Assembly: GCA_900547385.1 (NCBI GenBank) | Contig: URGQ01000014.1 | Location: 1-29,153 of the forward strand | Source: an uncultured Oscillospiraceae bacterium | GTDB lineage: Bacteria > Bacillota > Clostridia > Oscillospirales > Ruminococcaceae | Direction of reading: 5' to 3' | Length of the DNA stretch: 29,153 nucleotides | Shown here: piece after piece, positions 1 to 7,389 of the stretch | How positions within the stretch are numbered: the first letter of the stretch is position 1 | Layout of the letters: every line of letters starts with the position of its first letter | Notes under the pieces: generated by a model | Database searches by the model: none | Seen by the model: the letters and a program-made list of their open reading frames with translations, nothing else | Told to the model about the DNA's origin: nothing | Translations under genes and position numbers: made by a program

Positions 1-19
1 AAGCCGCCTGCGGCGGCTT
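1..19. repeat. GC hairpin with 3-nt loop at the window edge
   Basis: Perfect 8-bp stem AAGCCGCC/GGCGGCTT with loop TGC. It resembles single arms of the multi-hairpin elements at 13211, 16096 and 25259. It may be the edge of another copy that continues outside the window, or simply a terminator of an off-window gene. Confidence 0.5.
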
Positions 20-62
20 GCTCTGCGGGCCCCGCCCTTCGCACAAACTTTCCCTATGAAAA

Positions 63-92
63 AGCCGCCCCTGTCGGGGCGGCTCTGTTTTT
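63..92 (-). terminator. Rho-independent terminator of the IclR gene, possibly bidirectional
   Basis: A 9-bp stem (AGCCGCCCC/GGGGCGGCT, 63-84) is flanked by a T run on the minus strand (AAAAA at 59-63 on plus). CTGTTTTT follows on the plus strand. It sits just past the stop of the minus-strand gene ending at 99. Confidence 0.8.
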
Positions 93-98
93 ATGCAG

Positions 99-863
99 CT
101 AAGGCTGTCTTTGCAGCGATGCCGCAATGGCCCTGGCGGCTTCTACCGTCAGATGTGCGGCAGTTGAAAATTCCTCCGAATGGACCCGGCGGAACATGCC
201 CACCACGCCAATGGTATACCGTACTCGCCCTTCGGCATCGGCTATAGGCGCTGCAATGGCGCGCAGGCCAATCCGGTGCTCGCCATCTTCAATGGCATAA
301 CCGCGTTCCCGCGTAGCAGCCACATCAGCCTGGATTTGCTCCGGGGTGGTGTGGGTATGGGGGGTGTAGGCGACCGGCTCGCCGCGGCACACCTGCCGCA
401 TAGCATTCTCATTCCACGCCAGGAACACCTTGCCCTGGGCGGTGCAATGCAGCGGCATACGGGTGCCGGGCGCTAATGCGACACGCAGCGGGTTGGGGGC
501 TTCGGTGACCTCCAGCAGCAGGGCATCGGTGCCATCCAGTGCCGCCAAGAATGCGGTCTCGCCTGCCCGATTGGCCAGGCCTTGCAGGAAGGGCCGACTG
601 ATGGCGGTAATGTTCCGGCTGCCGCTGGCCGCACACCCCAGTTCAAACAGGTGTAGCCCCAGTCCGTAGCAGCCATCCTCAGCGGATTGTTCTACCAACC
701 CGGTTTCCCGCAGGGTGGAGATAATGCCGTGCAGGGTGCTTTTGGGCAGTTCCGTGCGCCGCGCAATCTCCCGCAGCGGCATGGGTGCGCCAGCCTCCGC
801 CAGGATCTCCAGGATTCTGACCGCTTTTTCAATTGATTGTACCCGTCCGCCTGCTTCCAGCAT
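99..863 (-). CDS. IclR-family transcriptional regulator
   Basis: A 254-residue protein of the usual IclR length. Residues about 8-70 form the winged helix-turn-helix (SIEKAVRILEILAE...LREIARRTELPKSTLHGIISTL). Residues about 85-250 form the IclR effector-binding domain, including the conserved GLRAIAAPI segment and IGVVG near the C-terminus. Such proteins are cytoplasmic DNA-binding regulators of small-molecule catabolism or transport. The effector cannot be read from the sequence. The ATG is preceded by GGGAGGG at a slightly long distance (11 nt). The gene stands alone with its own promoter (915-943) and terminator. The adjacent ABC operon ends with its own terminator between the two, so they are probably not cotranscribed, and whether they are functionally linked is open. 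Confidence 0.9.
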   Translation of the reverse strand: MLEAGGRVQSIEKAVRILEILAEAGAPMPLREIARRTELPKSTLHGIISTLRETGLVEQSAEDGCYGLGLHLFELGCAASGSRNITAISRPFLQGLANRAGETAFLAALDGTDALLLEVTEAPNPLRVALAPGTRMPLHCTAQGKVFLAWNENAMRQVCRGEPVAYTPHTHTTPEQIQADVAATRERGYAIEDGEHRIGLRAIAAPIADAEGRVRYTIGVVGMFRRVHSEEFSTAAHLTVEAARAIAASLQRQP

Positions 864-898
864 GTGTGTGTTCGCCCTCCCGTTTATCTTATAAGAGA

Positions 899-943
899 AT
901 AATGCTTAGCTTATATTATACTGCTTTTTCGCATAGGTTACAA
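899..943 (-). promoter_or_regulatory. Sigma-A-type promoter of the IclR gene with an overlapping inverted repeat
   Basis: Minus-strand -35 TTGTAA (943-938), 17-nt spacer, -10 TATAAT (920-915). The interrupted inverted repeat ATAAT (899-903) / ATTAT (915-919) overlaps the -10. It could be an autoregulatory operator, but that part is inference. Confidence 0.7.
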
Positions 944-1000
944 GTCGGTTTGCACGGAAATGGGCAAAAAATATTTGATAATGCAGCATCGAAGCATAAA

Positions 1001-1032
1001 AGCATCCGGCCATCGTAAAATGGCCGGATGCT
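1001..1032 (-). terminator. Terminator of the ABC transporter operon
   Basis: Perfect 13-bp stem AGCATCCGGCCAT/ATGGCCGGATGCT with a 6-nt loop, followed on the minus strand by TTTTATG. It lies 17 nt past the stop of the substrate-binding protein gene. Confidence 0.85.
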
Positions 1033-1048
1033 TCTATCAAAGTTTTGT

Positions 1049-2140
1049 TTACGCGGCAGCCTTTACTTCTACGGTGCCGATGGAGTTGGCAACCAGAGCG
1101 TTATAGGCCTCATCGGTCAGGTCGGTGTGATAGAACAGCTTGAAGTACTCGGTCACCTCGGCCTGCAGATCATAGTCGGCAGCATCCGGGTACAGCAGCT
1201 TGGCCATCCACATCATGCCCAGCATCCGCTGCACGCTGGGGGGGAAGCCCATCCAGTTGTAGGGGCCGTTGGGAACCTCATAGTAGCGGCCCTCCTTGAT
1301 GGCTGTAACACCCTGCCAGGCGGGATCCTCACCAACGGTAGCGTATACGCTGCCGGGGGCAAATAGAATCACATCAGGATTCCACTTCAGGATCTGCTCA
1401 ATATCAACCTCGTTGCCGGTGCCCTTGGAGGAGGGGGATTCTACAACTGCTAGGTTGTTGGAAAGCAGGTCAATGATCTCGGCATGGTAGCTGCCCTTGG
1501 CGATGACATTCTGGCCCTTATCGCCCAGGCAGTACAGCAGGTTTACCTTCTTTACACTCGCGGCGATCTCATTGGTGCGGTTATAAATCTTGTCGCAGTA
1601 CTCACCCAGGGTGTTGCCCTCGGTCTCCTTGCCCAGCAGGGTGCCCAGGGTGCGGTAGGTATCCCCCATGCTGCCGGTGTAGCAGTCAATGTGAACGAAA
1701 GGAATCCCGGTCTGCTCCTGCAGAGCGTTCAGGTCATCGGCCATGCCGTCCTTCTGCTCGCCTACATCAATAACCACCTCGGCACCGGATTGCAGCAGGG
1801 TTTCCAGGTTCAGCTCTCCCTTGCCGCCGTACAGCTGGCCCAGCAGAGGCAGATTGTAGTACTCATCGGGGATCAGCCCCTTGGCCTCATCCGCCCAGCC
1901 GTTGGCGATACCGACCATCATATCGGGAGCGATAGCGAATACCACGATCTGGGCCAAAGGACCGGAAATGGCGATCTTACTAAGATTGGCGGGCAGGGTC
2001 ACTTCGCGGCCCAGGGAATCAGTAAAGGTGCGGGTGGCGGGCGCGGGATCCGGAGTAGGATCATTGTTCTGTCCGCAGCCGGTCAGCGCCAGGGTGGCGG
2101 TCATCATGGCTGCCAGCAGAACGCTAAGCATTTTTTTCAT
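1049..2140 (-). CDS. ABC transporter substrate-binding lipoprotein (BtuF/FhuD/FepB class)
   Basis: A 363-residue protein with a lipoprotein signal peptide (MKKMLSVLLAAMMTATLALTGC). Lipidated Cys22 would anchor it outside the membrane. The body fits the helical-backbone metal-chelate receptor family (PF01497): a beta-strand start with DSLGREVTLPAN, then a GIANGW segment, a central helix, and a second lobe with NPDVILFAPGS. These receptors deliver iron-siderophore, haem or cobalamin to FecCD/BtuC permeases. The ligand cannot be assigned from sequence. It is the last gene of a minus-strand operon (permease, ATPase, methyltransferase, receptor) and follows the methyltransferase by 33 nt. AAGGAG lies 7 nt before the ATG. 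Confidence 0.92.
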   Translation of the reverse strand: MKKMLSVLLAAMMTATLALTGCGQNNDPTPDPAPATRTFTDSLGREVTLPANLSKIAISGPLAQIVVFAIAPDMMVGIANGWADEAKGLIPDEYYNLPLLGQLYGGKGELNLETLLQSGAEVVIDVGEQKDGMADDLNALQEQTGIPFVHIDCYTGSMGDTYRTLGTLLGKETEGNTLGEYCDKIYNRTNEIAASVKKVNLLYCLGDKGQNVIAKGSYHAEIIDLLSNNLAVVESPSSKGTGNEVDIEQILKWNPDVILFAPGSVYATVGEDPAWQGVTAIKEGRYYEVPNGPYNWMGFPPSVQRMLGMMWMAKLLYPDAADYDLQAEVTEYFKLFYHTDLTDEAYNALVANSIGTVEVKAAA

Positions 2141-2173
2141 ATCTTTTCTCCTTCTGTTTGTTCTTTTAGGATT

Positions 2174-2890
2174 TTATAACTCAGGGATATCCCTGCTGTC
2201 CAACCGGATAATGCCCATTACCTTAGGCTGCGGCAGGTACCATGGGAATTCAGTATCCCCGGTGGCGGTCAGCCGCGCGCATACTGCTTCTTCGGTTACG
2301 GCAGCGCCGCTCCGCTCGTAGATCTCAAAAAAACGACAGGCGTCGTCCAGACTCCGGAAAGGCTGTCCCATTTCCAGCGTCAATGTTTCGCCGGTATGGG
2401 GGATGCCGTATCCATCCAGAAGCGCCATGGTGTCGGTGTAGCTTTCGTGGCCCATCTTCTGCTTGCCCAGCGAGAAGCGATGCTCGCTCCAGCCCTTTTT
2501 GATGATGATAACGGGTCCACAGCACTGCTCCTTAGCGATGCGCAGCGCTTCGTTCCCAGTGCCAAAGAAGCAGAATACCATGGCATCATAGGGCTCATCG
2601 GGCGGCAGTTCCGCTATCTCACCGCAGCGGATATCTACATTCTTGATTTTTTCTTTATCGCAATTTGCGGCCAGAACCGCCAGTGCCTCCGGGCTTACAT
2701 CTACCGCCGTTACTTGTCGGCAGTAGGGGGCCAGCTGCAGGCTGAGGTACCCCAACCCACAGCCCGCATCACACACATGGGCGTTTTCGGGCAATCGCTT
2801 GGCAAGGCATTCCGCCAGCAAATGGTGGTAGTCGCTGTGTTCGCTGGCATCCCGCAAAAAGCGGATCATATCTTCATTCCAAATAAACAT
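2174..2890 (-). CDS. Class I SAM-dependent methyltransferase inside the ABC operon
   Basis: A 238-residue protein. Residues about 37-70 hold the Rossmann SAM-binding motif I (VCDAGCGLGYLSLQLA, with DAGCGLG at 41-47) and the acidic end of strand 2 (TAVDVS, Asp64). The substrate is unknown. The C-terminal third has no motif I recognise. Its start codon overlaps the ATPase stop by one base (TGATG), which implies translational coupling with the importer. A role in modifying or releasing the imported chelate (corrinoid, haem or metallophore) is inference from position only. Confidence 0.88.
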   Translation of the reverse strand: MFIWNEDMIRFLRDASEHSDYHHLLAECLAKRLPENAHVCDAGCGLGYLSLQLAPYCRQVTAVDVSPEALAVLAANCDKEKIKNVDIRCGEIAELPPDEPYDAMVFCFFGTGNEALRIAKEQCCGPVIIIKKGWSEHRFSLGKQKMGHESYTDTMALLDGYGIPHTGETLTLEMGQPFRSLDDACRFFEIYERSGAAVTEEAVCARLTATGDTEFPWYLPQPKVMGIIRLDSRDIPEL

Positions 2891-3675
2891 CAGTCATCCT
2901 CCTTCAGCAGCGGAATGATCAACCGTCCTTCTTCCGCTTCCGCCAGGCGGGTTTTGATGCTATAAAGCGTCTCCAGCAGTTCAGGGGTTATCACCTTCTC
3001 CGGAGCGCCGCCAGCGCAAATCACGCCATCGTGCAGCGCCAGGATGCGGTCCGAAAAAAGCAGTGCTTGCTGCGGATTGTGGCTGGAAAGCAGGATGGTA
3101 TACCCCTGCCGGGCCAACGCCCTTACCCGCTGCATCACCCGCAGCTGGTTGCCGTAGTCCAGGCTGCTGGTCGGCTCATCCATGATGAGCAGCTCAGTCT
3201 GTTGGGCTAGTGCCCGGGCAATCAGCACCAGTTGCTGCTCGCCGCCGGAAAGTCTGCCGTAGCTGCGGCTCTCCATGTCCGCAATCCCAACCTGTGCCAG
3301 GGCTTCTCGTGCTATGGCCACTTCCTTGGCGCCGGGGCTTTGCAGGCCCCGTACCCGGTGTGTGGTGCCCATTAGTACCATCTCCAGCACAGTATAGTGG
3401 AAGGTAGGGGTATGGGTCTGCGGGATATAGGCCACCTTGGCCGCGATCTCCCGCGGCTGCATGTTTTTTACCTCTCGGCCCTCTATGGTGATGCTGCCCT
3501 GGTAGCTGTGGTACAGCCCCAACAGGCAGCGGAACAGCGTACTTTTTCCGGCGCCGTTGGGTCCCAGCACCGCAATCAGCTGCCCTTTTTGGGCAGCAAA
3601 ATCCACCCCATGCAGAATTTCATTTTTTCCGTAGGAGAAGCATACACTCTTGGCTTCTATGGCAGGGTAGCTCAT
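2890..3675 (-). CDS. ABC transporter ATP-binding protein, FecE/BtuD type
   Basis: A 261-residue cytoplasmic ATPase. Walker A is GPNGAGKST at residues 38-46, the Q-loop is in YIPQTH (Gln86), the signature is LSGGEQQ at 142-148, Walker B is ELLIMDEP at 161-168, and the switch histidine is His199 in LLSSHN. All catalytic motifs are intact, so it should be active. It powers the permease encoded immediately upstream, with which it overlaps by 4 nt (ATGA). Length and motif spacing fit iron-chelate and cobalamin importers. Confidence 0.95.
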   Translation of the reverse strand: MSYPAIEAKSVCFSYGKNEILHGVDFAAQKGQLIAVLGPNGAGKSTLFRCLLGLYHSYQGSITIEGREVKNMQPREIAAKVAYIPQTHTPTFHYTVLEMVLMGTTHRVRGLQSPGAKEVAIAREALAQVGIADMESRSYGRLSGGEQQLVLIARALAQQTELLIMDEPTSSLDYGNQLRVMQRVRALARQGYTILLSSHNPQQALLFSDRILALHDGVICAGGAPEKVITPELLETLYSIKTRLAEAEEGRLIIPLLKEDD

Positions 3676-4784
3676 ACGCCGCCTCCCTTCTGGCGCATCA
3701 GGTAAATAAAGAACGGCGCACCGATAAAGGCAGTCAGAATGCCGATGGGGATTTCCACCGCCAGCAGGTTCCGGCTGATGTTATCCACCAGCAGCAGAAA
3801 GGTGGCTCCAAACAGCATCGAGGCCGGGAGCAGCTTGCGGTAGTCATTGCCGATATACCGACGGCACAGGTGGGGGATGACTAGACCTACCCAGCCGATC
3901 AGACCGCTGACCGAAACCGAAGCGGCGGTGACCAGCGTGGCGCATACCACTACAATCAGCCGCAGCAGGGTGGTATTGATCCCCAGCGCGCGGGCTTCTT
4001 CCTCGCCCAGGGTCAGCAGGTTCAGCCGCCAACGGATCAGCAGCAGCGGGATAAGCCCCAGTGCCATGGGAAAGACAGCAAAACGGATATCTACCCCGCG
4101 GGTACCGGAAAGACTGCCCATCAGCCAGTAGGTGATTTCCGGAAGCTTACTGCCGGGGTCCGCCACCAGCTTGATGTAGGAAGTCCCTGCCGAAAAGAGC
4201 GAGCTGACCATAATACCGGCCAAAATCAAGTTAACAGTTTTCTGCCCCGGGGCACGCTGACCGATCACAAAGACCAGCAGCACCGTAAGCAGGCTGAAAA
4301 AGAAAGCGTACAGGGTGATCATAGCGGAGGAACGCCCATGCAGAATGGCCAGTGCCGCGCCAAAGCAGGCACCGGTGGAAGCACCCAGCAGATCGGGGGC
4401 CGCCATCGGGTTCTGGAAAACGCCCTGGTAGCATGCACCGGCGGAAGCCAGGCAGCAGCCCACCAGACAGGCCATAATAATGCGGGGCATCCGGATATTC
4501 AGCACGATGGTCTCCATTACGGAGGGCCAGGTCACAGGCACGGCAAACAGCCGCTCGGTGGCAAAGCCAAAAGGCTTACCTACCCAGTTTACCAGAGCGG
4601 TCAGCACCCGCTGCAGTCCCTCGGCCATCAGTCCCAGGAACTGCCCCAGTGTAAGGGATACCCCATACCGCCCCAAAAAGAAGGACCCCCAAAAGACCGC
4701 CAGCAGCAGGGCGGCCAAGGCCCACAGCCGGGCAGCGCCGCCTGTGGAACGATCCTTTTTCAGTTGTTTGGCGGGGGTGGTCAT
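3672..4784 (-). CDS. FecCD-family iron-chelate/cobalamin ABC permease
   Basis: A 370-residue polytopic membrane protein, first gene of the operon. Conserved FecCD features include the NIRMPRIIMACLVGCCLASAG segment, the QGVFQNPMAAPDLLG signature and the late SVSGLIGWVGLVIPHLCRR coupling segment. About ten membrane helices are visible. The segment between the first helix and the NIRMPR motif (about residues 55-95) is longer than usual for this family and is predicted to be extracytoplasmic. AAGGAG sits 9 nt before the ATG. One permease gene implies a homodimeric channel. Confidence 0.93.
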   Translation of the reverse strand: MTTPAKQLKKDRSTGGAARLWALAALLLAVFWGSFFLGRYGVSLTLGQFLGLMAEGLQRVLTALVNWVGKPFGFATERLFAVPVTWPSVMETIVLNIRMPRIIMACLVGCCLASAGACYQGVFQNPMAAPDLLGASTGACFGAALAILHGRSSAMITLYAFFFSLLTVLLVFVIGQRAPGQKTVNLILAGIMVSSLFSAGTSYIKLVADPGSKLPEITYWLMGSLSGTRGVDIRFAVFPMALGLIPLLLIRWRLNLLTLGEEEARALGINTTLLRLIVVVCATLVTAASVSVSGLIGWVGLVIPHLCRRYIGNDYRKLLPASMLFGATFLLLVDNISRNLLAVEIPIGILTAFIGAPFFIYLMRQKGGGV

Positions 4785-4819
4785 ATAGTTGCTCTCCTTG
4801 CGGGCTATCTCTTATCCTA

Positions 4820-4867
4820 ACTATAAAATATCCGCAATAATTTTGCAATGAAAAATTATAATTTCAT
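4820..4867 (-). promoter_or_regulatory. Promoter of the ABC importer operon with an overlapping inverted repeat
   Basis: Minus-strand -35 TTGCAA (4848-4843), 17-nt spacer, -10 TATAGT (4825-4820), 36 nt before the permease ATG. The inverted repeat ATGAAA (4848-4853) / TTTCAT (4862-4867) touches the -35, where a repressor could block polymerase. The regulator is not identifiable here. Iron control would be expected for this class. Confidence 0.6.
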
Positions 4868-4920
4868 AATTTAATAAGATGCGATCATCTCATTACAGAA
4901 TAATGGTACTGATAATTATA

Positions 4921-4941
4921 GCCCCCGCGCGTGGCGGGGGC
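4921..4941. terminator. GC hairpin after degV, weak terminator
   Basis: Stem GCCCCCGC/GCGGGGGC with a 5-nt loop in an otherwise AT-rich spacer. No good T run follows on either strand, so its terminator role is uncertain. It separates the degV end from the ABC promoter. Confidence 0.4.
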
Positions 4942-4947
4942 AATGAT

Positions 4948-4978
4948 TATTATTCGGCATTAGCGAAATATTATTCGG
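4948..4978. repeat. 10-bp direct repeat with 21-bp spacing upstream of the ABC operon
   Basis: TATTATTCGG occurs at 4948-4957 and 4969-4978, exactly 21 bp apart (two helical turns). The first copy lies in a stretch that on the minus strand partly resembles a Fur box (GAATAATAATCATTG). It is a candidate regulator site about 100 bp upstream of the ABC promoter. It could equally be part of the degV 3' region. Confidence 0.4.
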
Positions 4979-5012
4979 TAATTCAGAATTATATACTTTT
5001 CCTCCGAATATC

Positions 5013-5894
5013 TTATTTCGTCGCCTGCCGGAATTCCTTTTTTCCGTAGAAGAACAGCGCCAAAGCGCCGGGCCCTACATGGGCGCCGGTCATCGGCTCG
5101 TAGCAGGCATTAATGATGTTCTTCGGTGGGTGGTTGCGGTTCAGCAGTGCAATCAGCGCTTCCGCGTCCTCGGGGCAGTCGCCGTGTGCAATGCCGATGG
5201 TTTCGCATTCGGCGTGTTCCACATAGCGGTCATATTGCTCCGCCATCAGTTCAATGGATTTCTTCCGACCCCGCACCTGCGCAAAGCATACAATTTTCCC
5301 TTCCGGGTCCCCCTTCAGCAGCGGCTTTATCTGCAAAACGGTGCCAACGGCAGCCTTCAGGTTGCTGATGCGCCCGCCTTTTTTCAGGTATTTCAGGTTA
5401 TCCACGGTAAAGACCTGGCACATATTATGGCGGCCTTCCAGCAGGCGGTCGGCCGCGGTATCAATATCTATCCCTTCGGCCCGGTATTCCACGGCTTTCA
5501 GTACTTGCAGGCCCTCTCCCAGCGAAGCCGAAAGCGTATCCACCAGCCGTATTTTCCGTTCCGGGAATTCCTCCCGCAGTGTGGCGGCGGCCACCTCGGC
5601 GGAAGCATAGCTGCCGCTGATGCCGCTGGACATCCCCACAAACAGGATATCCCGTCCCTCCCGCAGCAGTGGGGTAAAACCGTCAATATACCGCTGCGGC
5701 TCCACCAGCGAGGTGGTCACATCGGTTCCAGCCCGAATCATATCATAGTAGGCGTGCCCATCAAATTGCTCCAGGCTGGTCACCCGGTGCTCCTCCCCAT
5801 TATAATAGAAGGAAAAGGGGATCAATTCCACCCCCAGTTCCTCCAGCAGGGAGCAATCTAAATTGGCGGCAGTATCGGTAAAGATTTCGTACAA
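5013..5894 (-). CDS. DegV-family fatty-acid-binding protein
   Basis: A 293-residue protein of standard DegV length. The N-terminus YEIFTDTAANLD, the lipid-carboxylate loop GMSSGISGSY and the central NLKYLKKGGRIS are family hallmarks. Family members bind a fatty acid in a buried tunnel. The FakB branch presents it to the kinase FakA for phosphorylation, feeding host or free fatty acids into phospholipid synthesis. No fakA is in the window. The start is TTG (5894), because no in-frame ATG fits the conserved N-terminus. AGAGGG lies 9 nt upstream. It has its own promoter, with a palindrome on it. Confidence 0.92.
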   Translation of the reverse strand: MYEIFTDTAANLDCSLLEELGVELIPFSFYYNGEEHRVTSLEQFDGHAYYDMIRAGTDVTTSLVEPQRYIDGFTPLLREGRDILFVGMSSGISGSYASAEVAAATLREEFPERKIRLVDTLSASLGEGLQVLKAVEYRAEGIDIDTAADRLLEGRHNMCQVFTVDNLKYLKKGGRISNLKAAVGTVLQIKPLLKGDPEGKIVCFAQVRGRKKSIELMAEQYDRYVEHAECETIGIAHGDCPEDAEALIALLNRNHPPKNIINACYEPMTGAHVGPGALALFFYGKKEFRQATK

Positions 5895-5912
5895 GATGTA
5901 AAACCCTCTTTC

Positions 5913-5958
5913 ATCTAATGTGCTTCATTAGATTACAACATTTTTATAATCATGTCAA
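5913..5958 (-). promoter_or_regulatory. degV promoter with palindromic operator candidate
   Basis: Minus-strand -35 TTGACA (5958-5953), 17-nt spacer, -10 TAATCT (5935-5930). The perfect inverted repeat ATCTAATG (5913-5920) / CATTAGAT (5926-5933), 5-nt spacer, overlaps the -10 and the start-site region. That is the usual place for a repressor such as a MarR- or TetR-type protein. It does not match the FapR or FabT consensus I know. Confidence 0.6.
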
Positions 5959-5981
5959 GCTGTAATATTCATCACAAATTC

Positions 5982-6010
5982 TTGCGGGCACCTTTCCTAT
6001 GTGGTATAAT
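5982..6010 (+). promoter_or_regulatory. Promoter of the DUF1836 gene
   Basis: -35 TTGCGG (5982-5987), 17-nt spacer, -10 TATAAT (6005-6010), 26 nt before the chosen GTG start. Confidence 0.7.
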
Positions 6011-6035
6011 ATCGCCAAAAGAGAGGTGTGCTGCC

Positions 6036-6647
6036 GTGAACTTTGATAAAGATCTGGTAGCGGGCAAGCTGCGTCGCTGGGACCGCTACCTCAACCGCTA
6101 TCATCTTCCCGCTTGGGAGGAGATCCCGGATATCGGACTGTATATGGAGCAGGTCGTTACCCTGCTGCGCGGCTATCTTGATTATCTTCCCCCTGAGCTC
6201 AAGGAGGAGGAGGCTGTCACTGCCGCTGCCATCAATAACTATGTGCGCACGCGCGCCATGCCCGGCCCCGTCAAAAAGCGCTATTACCGACTGCACCTGG
6301 CCTACCTCATTATGATTTGCACCCTCAAGCAGGGCCTCGGTATCTCACTGGTGCAGCGGCTCATCCCGTCGGAGCTCACCGAGGAGGAACTGCGTCCCAT
6401 CTACACCGAGTACATCGGGCGTCACAGCCTGGCCGCCGTTTATTTCACCAGGGAGGTGCGCGCCGCCTGCGCTACCATTCTCAAGCATGAGGACGAGGAG
6501 CCGTCCATGCTGGATACCGATCGGGTGGAGGACATCATCGCCACGGCTGCGATCATTGGTGGTTTCTCCCGCCTGCTGGCGGAGAAGCTCCTGCTGCTGG
6601 AAGGCCACACCGTAGAAGATGGCGGCAGCCTGGAACTTCTCCCGTAA
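6036..6647 (+). CDS. DUF1836 domain protein
   Basis: A 203-residue protein. The pattern LPAWEEIPDIGLYMEQVVTL, then INNYVR...PVKKRYYRLHLAYLIMICTLKQ, is characteristic of DUF1836, a Firmicute family with a MerR-like helical N-terminal region. Its molecular role is unknown to me. I chose GTG at 6036, because GAGAGG lies just upstream and the promoter at 5982-6010 would exclude the longer open frame that begins at 5952. It is transcribed divergently from degV. Its last codons end before an imperfect hairpin at 6676. Confidence 0.85.
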   Translation: MNFDKDLVAGKLRRWDRYLNRYHLPAWEEIPDIGLYMEQVVTLLRGYLDYLPPELKEEEAVTAAAINNYVRTRAMPGPVKKRYYRLHLAYLIMICTLKQGLGISLVQRLIPSELTEEELRPIYTEYIGRHSLAAVYFTREVRAACATILKHEDEEPSMLDTDRVEDIIATAAIIGGFSRLLAEKLLLLEGHTVEDGGSLELLP

Positions 6648-6675
6648 AACCGGGCACAATATACCCCATAAAGAA

Positions 6676-6705
6676 ACCCGCAGCAGCCCCATGACTCCTG
6701 CGGGT
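6676..6705. terminator. Weak hairpin between DUF1836 and the ECF operon
   Basis: Stem ACCCGCAG/CTGCGGGT with a 14-nt loop and no clear U run on the plus side. It may slow transcription leaving the DUF1836 gene. Confidence 0.35.
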
Positions 6706-6758
6706 ATTCTCGCCCAAAGATCAATTTCAGATTTTTCAAAAAAATTTGCTCTCCGGCG

Positions 6759-6786
6759 CAACCAAACCTTCTCACTTGTTGTCTAT
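6759..6786 (+). promoter_or_regulatory. ECF-type promoter candidate of the first sigma operon
   Basis: CAACC (6759-6763), 17 nt, then GTCTAT (6781-6786), 43 nt before the sigma ATG. The AAC-type -35 is typical of ECF promoters. The same layout (CAACA, 17 nt, CACTAT) precedes the second ECF gene at 16217-16244. Autoregulation is the usual arrangement for ECF operons and is inferred here. Confidence 0.5.
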
Positions 6787-6828
6787 ATGGGTGAGGGCAC
6801 CGATCCGGGAGCGGGAAAGGAGTGCCCG

Positions 6829-7389
6829 ATGGAGGACGAAAAGATCATCGAGCTTTACTGGCAGCGCAGCCCGCAGGCCATCGATGAAACTTCCCGTAAA
6901 TACGGGGCATACTGTATGCGGCTCTCCATGAATATTTTGATGAACCGGGAAGACAGCGAGGAAAATGTCAATGACACCTACCTGCGTACCTGGAATGCCA
7001 TCCCGCCGCAGCGCCCGCAGTTTTTCGCGGCGTTTCTCGGGCGCATTGCCCGCAACCTGGCCCTGAACCGCTATAAAGCCCGCGCGGCCGAAAAACGGGG
7101 CGGGGGAGAAGCGGCCCTTTCGCTGGAGGAACTGGCGGAGTGCCTGCCATCCGGCAGCGAGCCGCAGGATGAGGCCGAAGCCGCTGCGTTTTCCCACCTT
7201 CTCAGCGAATTTTTGCGCACCGAAAGCGAGGAGGCCCGCCGGGTGTTCCTGCAGCGATATTTCATGTGCTGCCCAGTCGCGCAGGTCGCCGACCACTTTG
7301 GATTTTCCGAAAGCCGTGTCAAATCCATGCTGCTGCGTACCCGCACCCGTCTGGCAAAATATCTTGAAAGCGAGGGATGGACCAAATGA
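6829..7389 (+). CDS. ECF-type RNA polymerase sigma factor (first copy)
   Basis: A 186-residue protein. Region 2 is at about residues 8-75 (AIDETSRKYGAYCMRLSMNILMNREDSEENVNDTYLRTWNAIPPQ...FLGRIARNLALNRYK). Region 4 is at about 125-183 (RVFLQRYFMCCPVAQVADHFGFSESRVKSMLLRTRTRLAKYL). Start ATG 6829 is preceded by AAAGGAG at 7 nt; the open frame continues upstream without a better site. The next gene overlaps by 4 nt (ATGA) and encodes a single-pass membrane protein, the classic sigma/anti-sigma layout. It should direct the whole operon to 11049, including the O-acyltransferase genes. Confidence 0.92.
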   Translation: MEDEKIIELYWQRSPQAIDETSRKYGAYCMRLSMNILMNREDSEENVNDTYLRTWNAIPPQRPQFFAAFLGRIARNLALNRYKARAAEKRGGGEAALSLEELAECLPSGSEPQDEAEAAAFSHLLSEFLRTESEEARRVFLQRYFMCCPVAQVADHFGFSESRVKSMLLRTRTRLAKYLESEGWTK

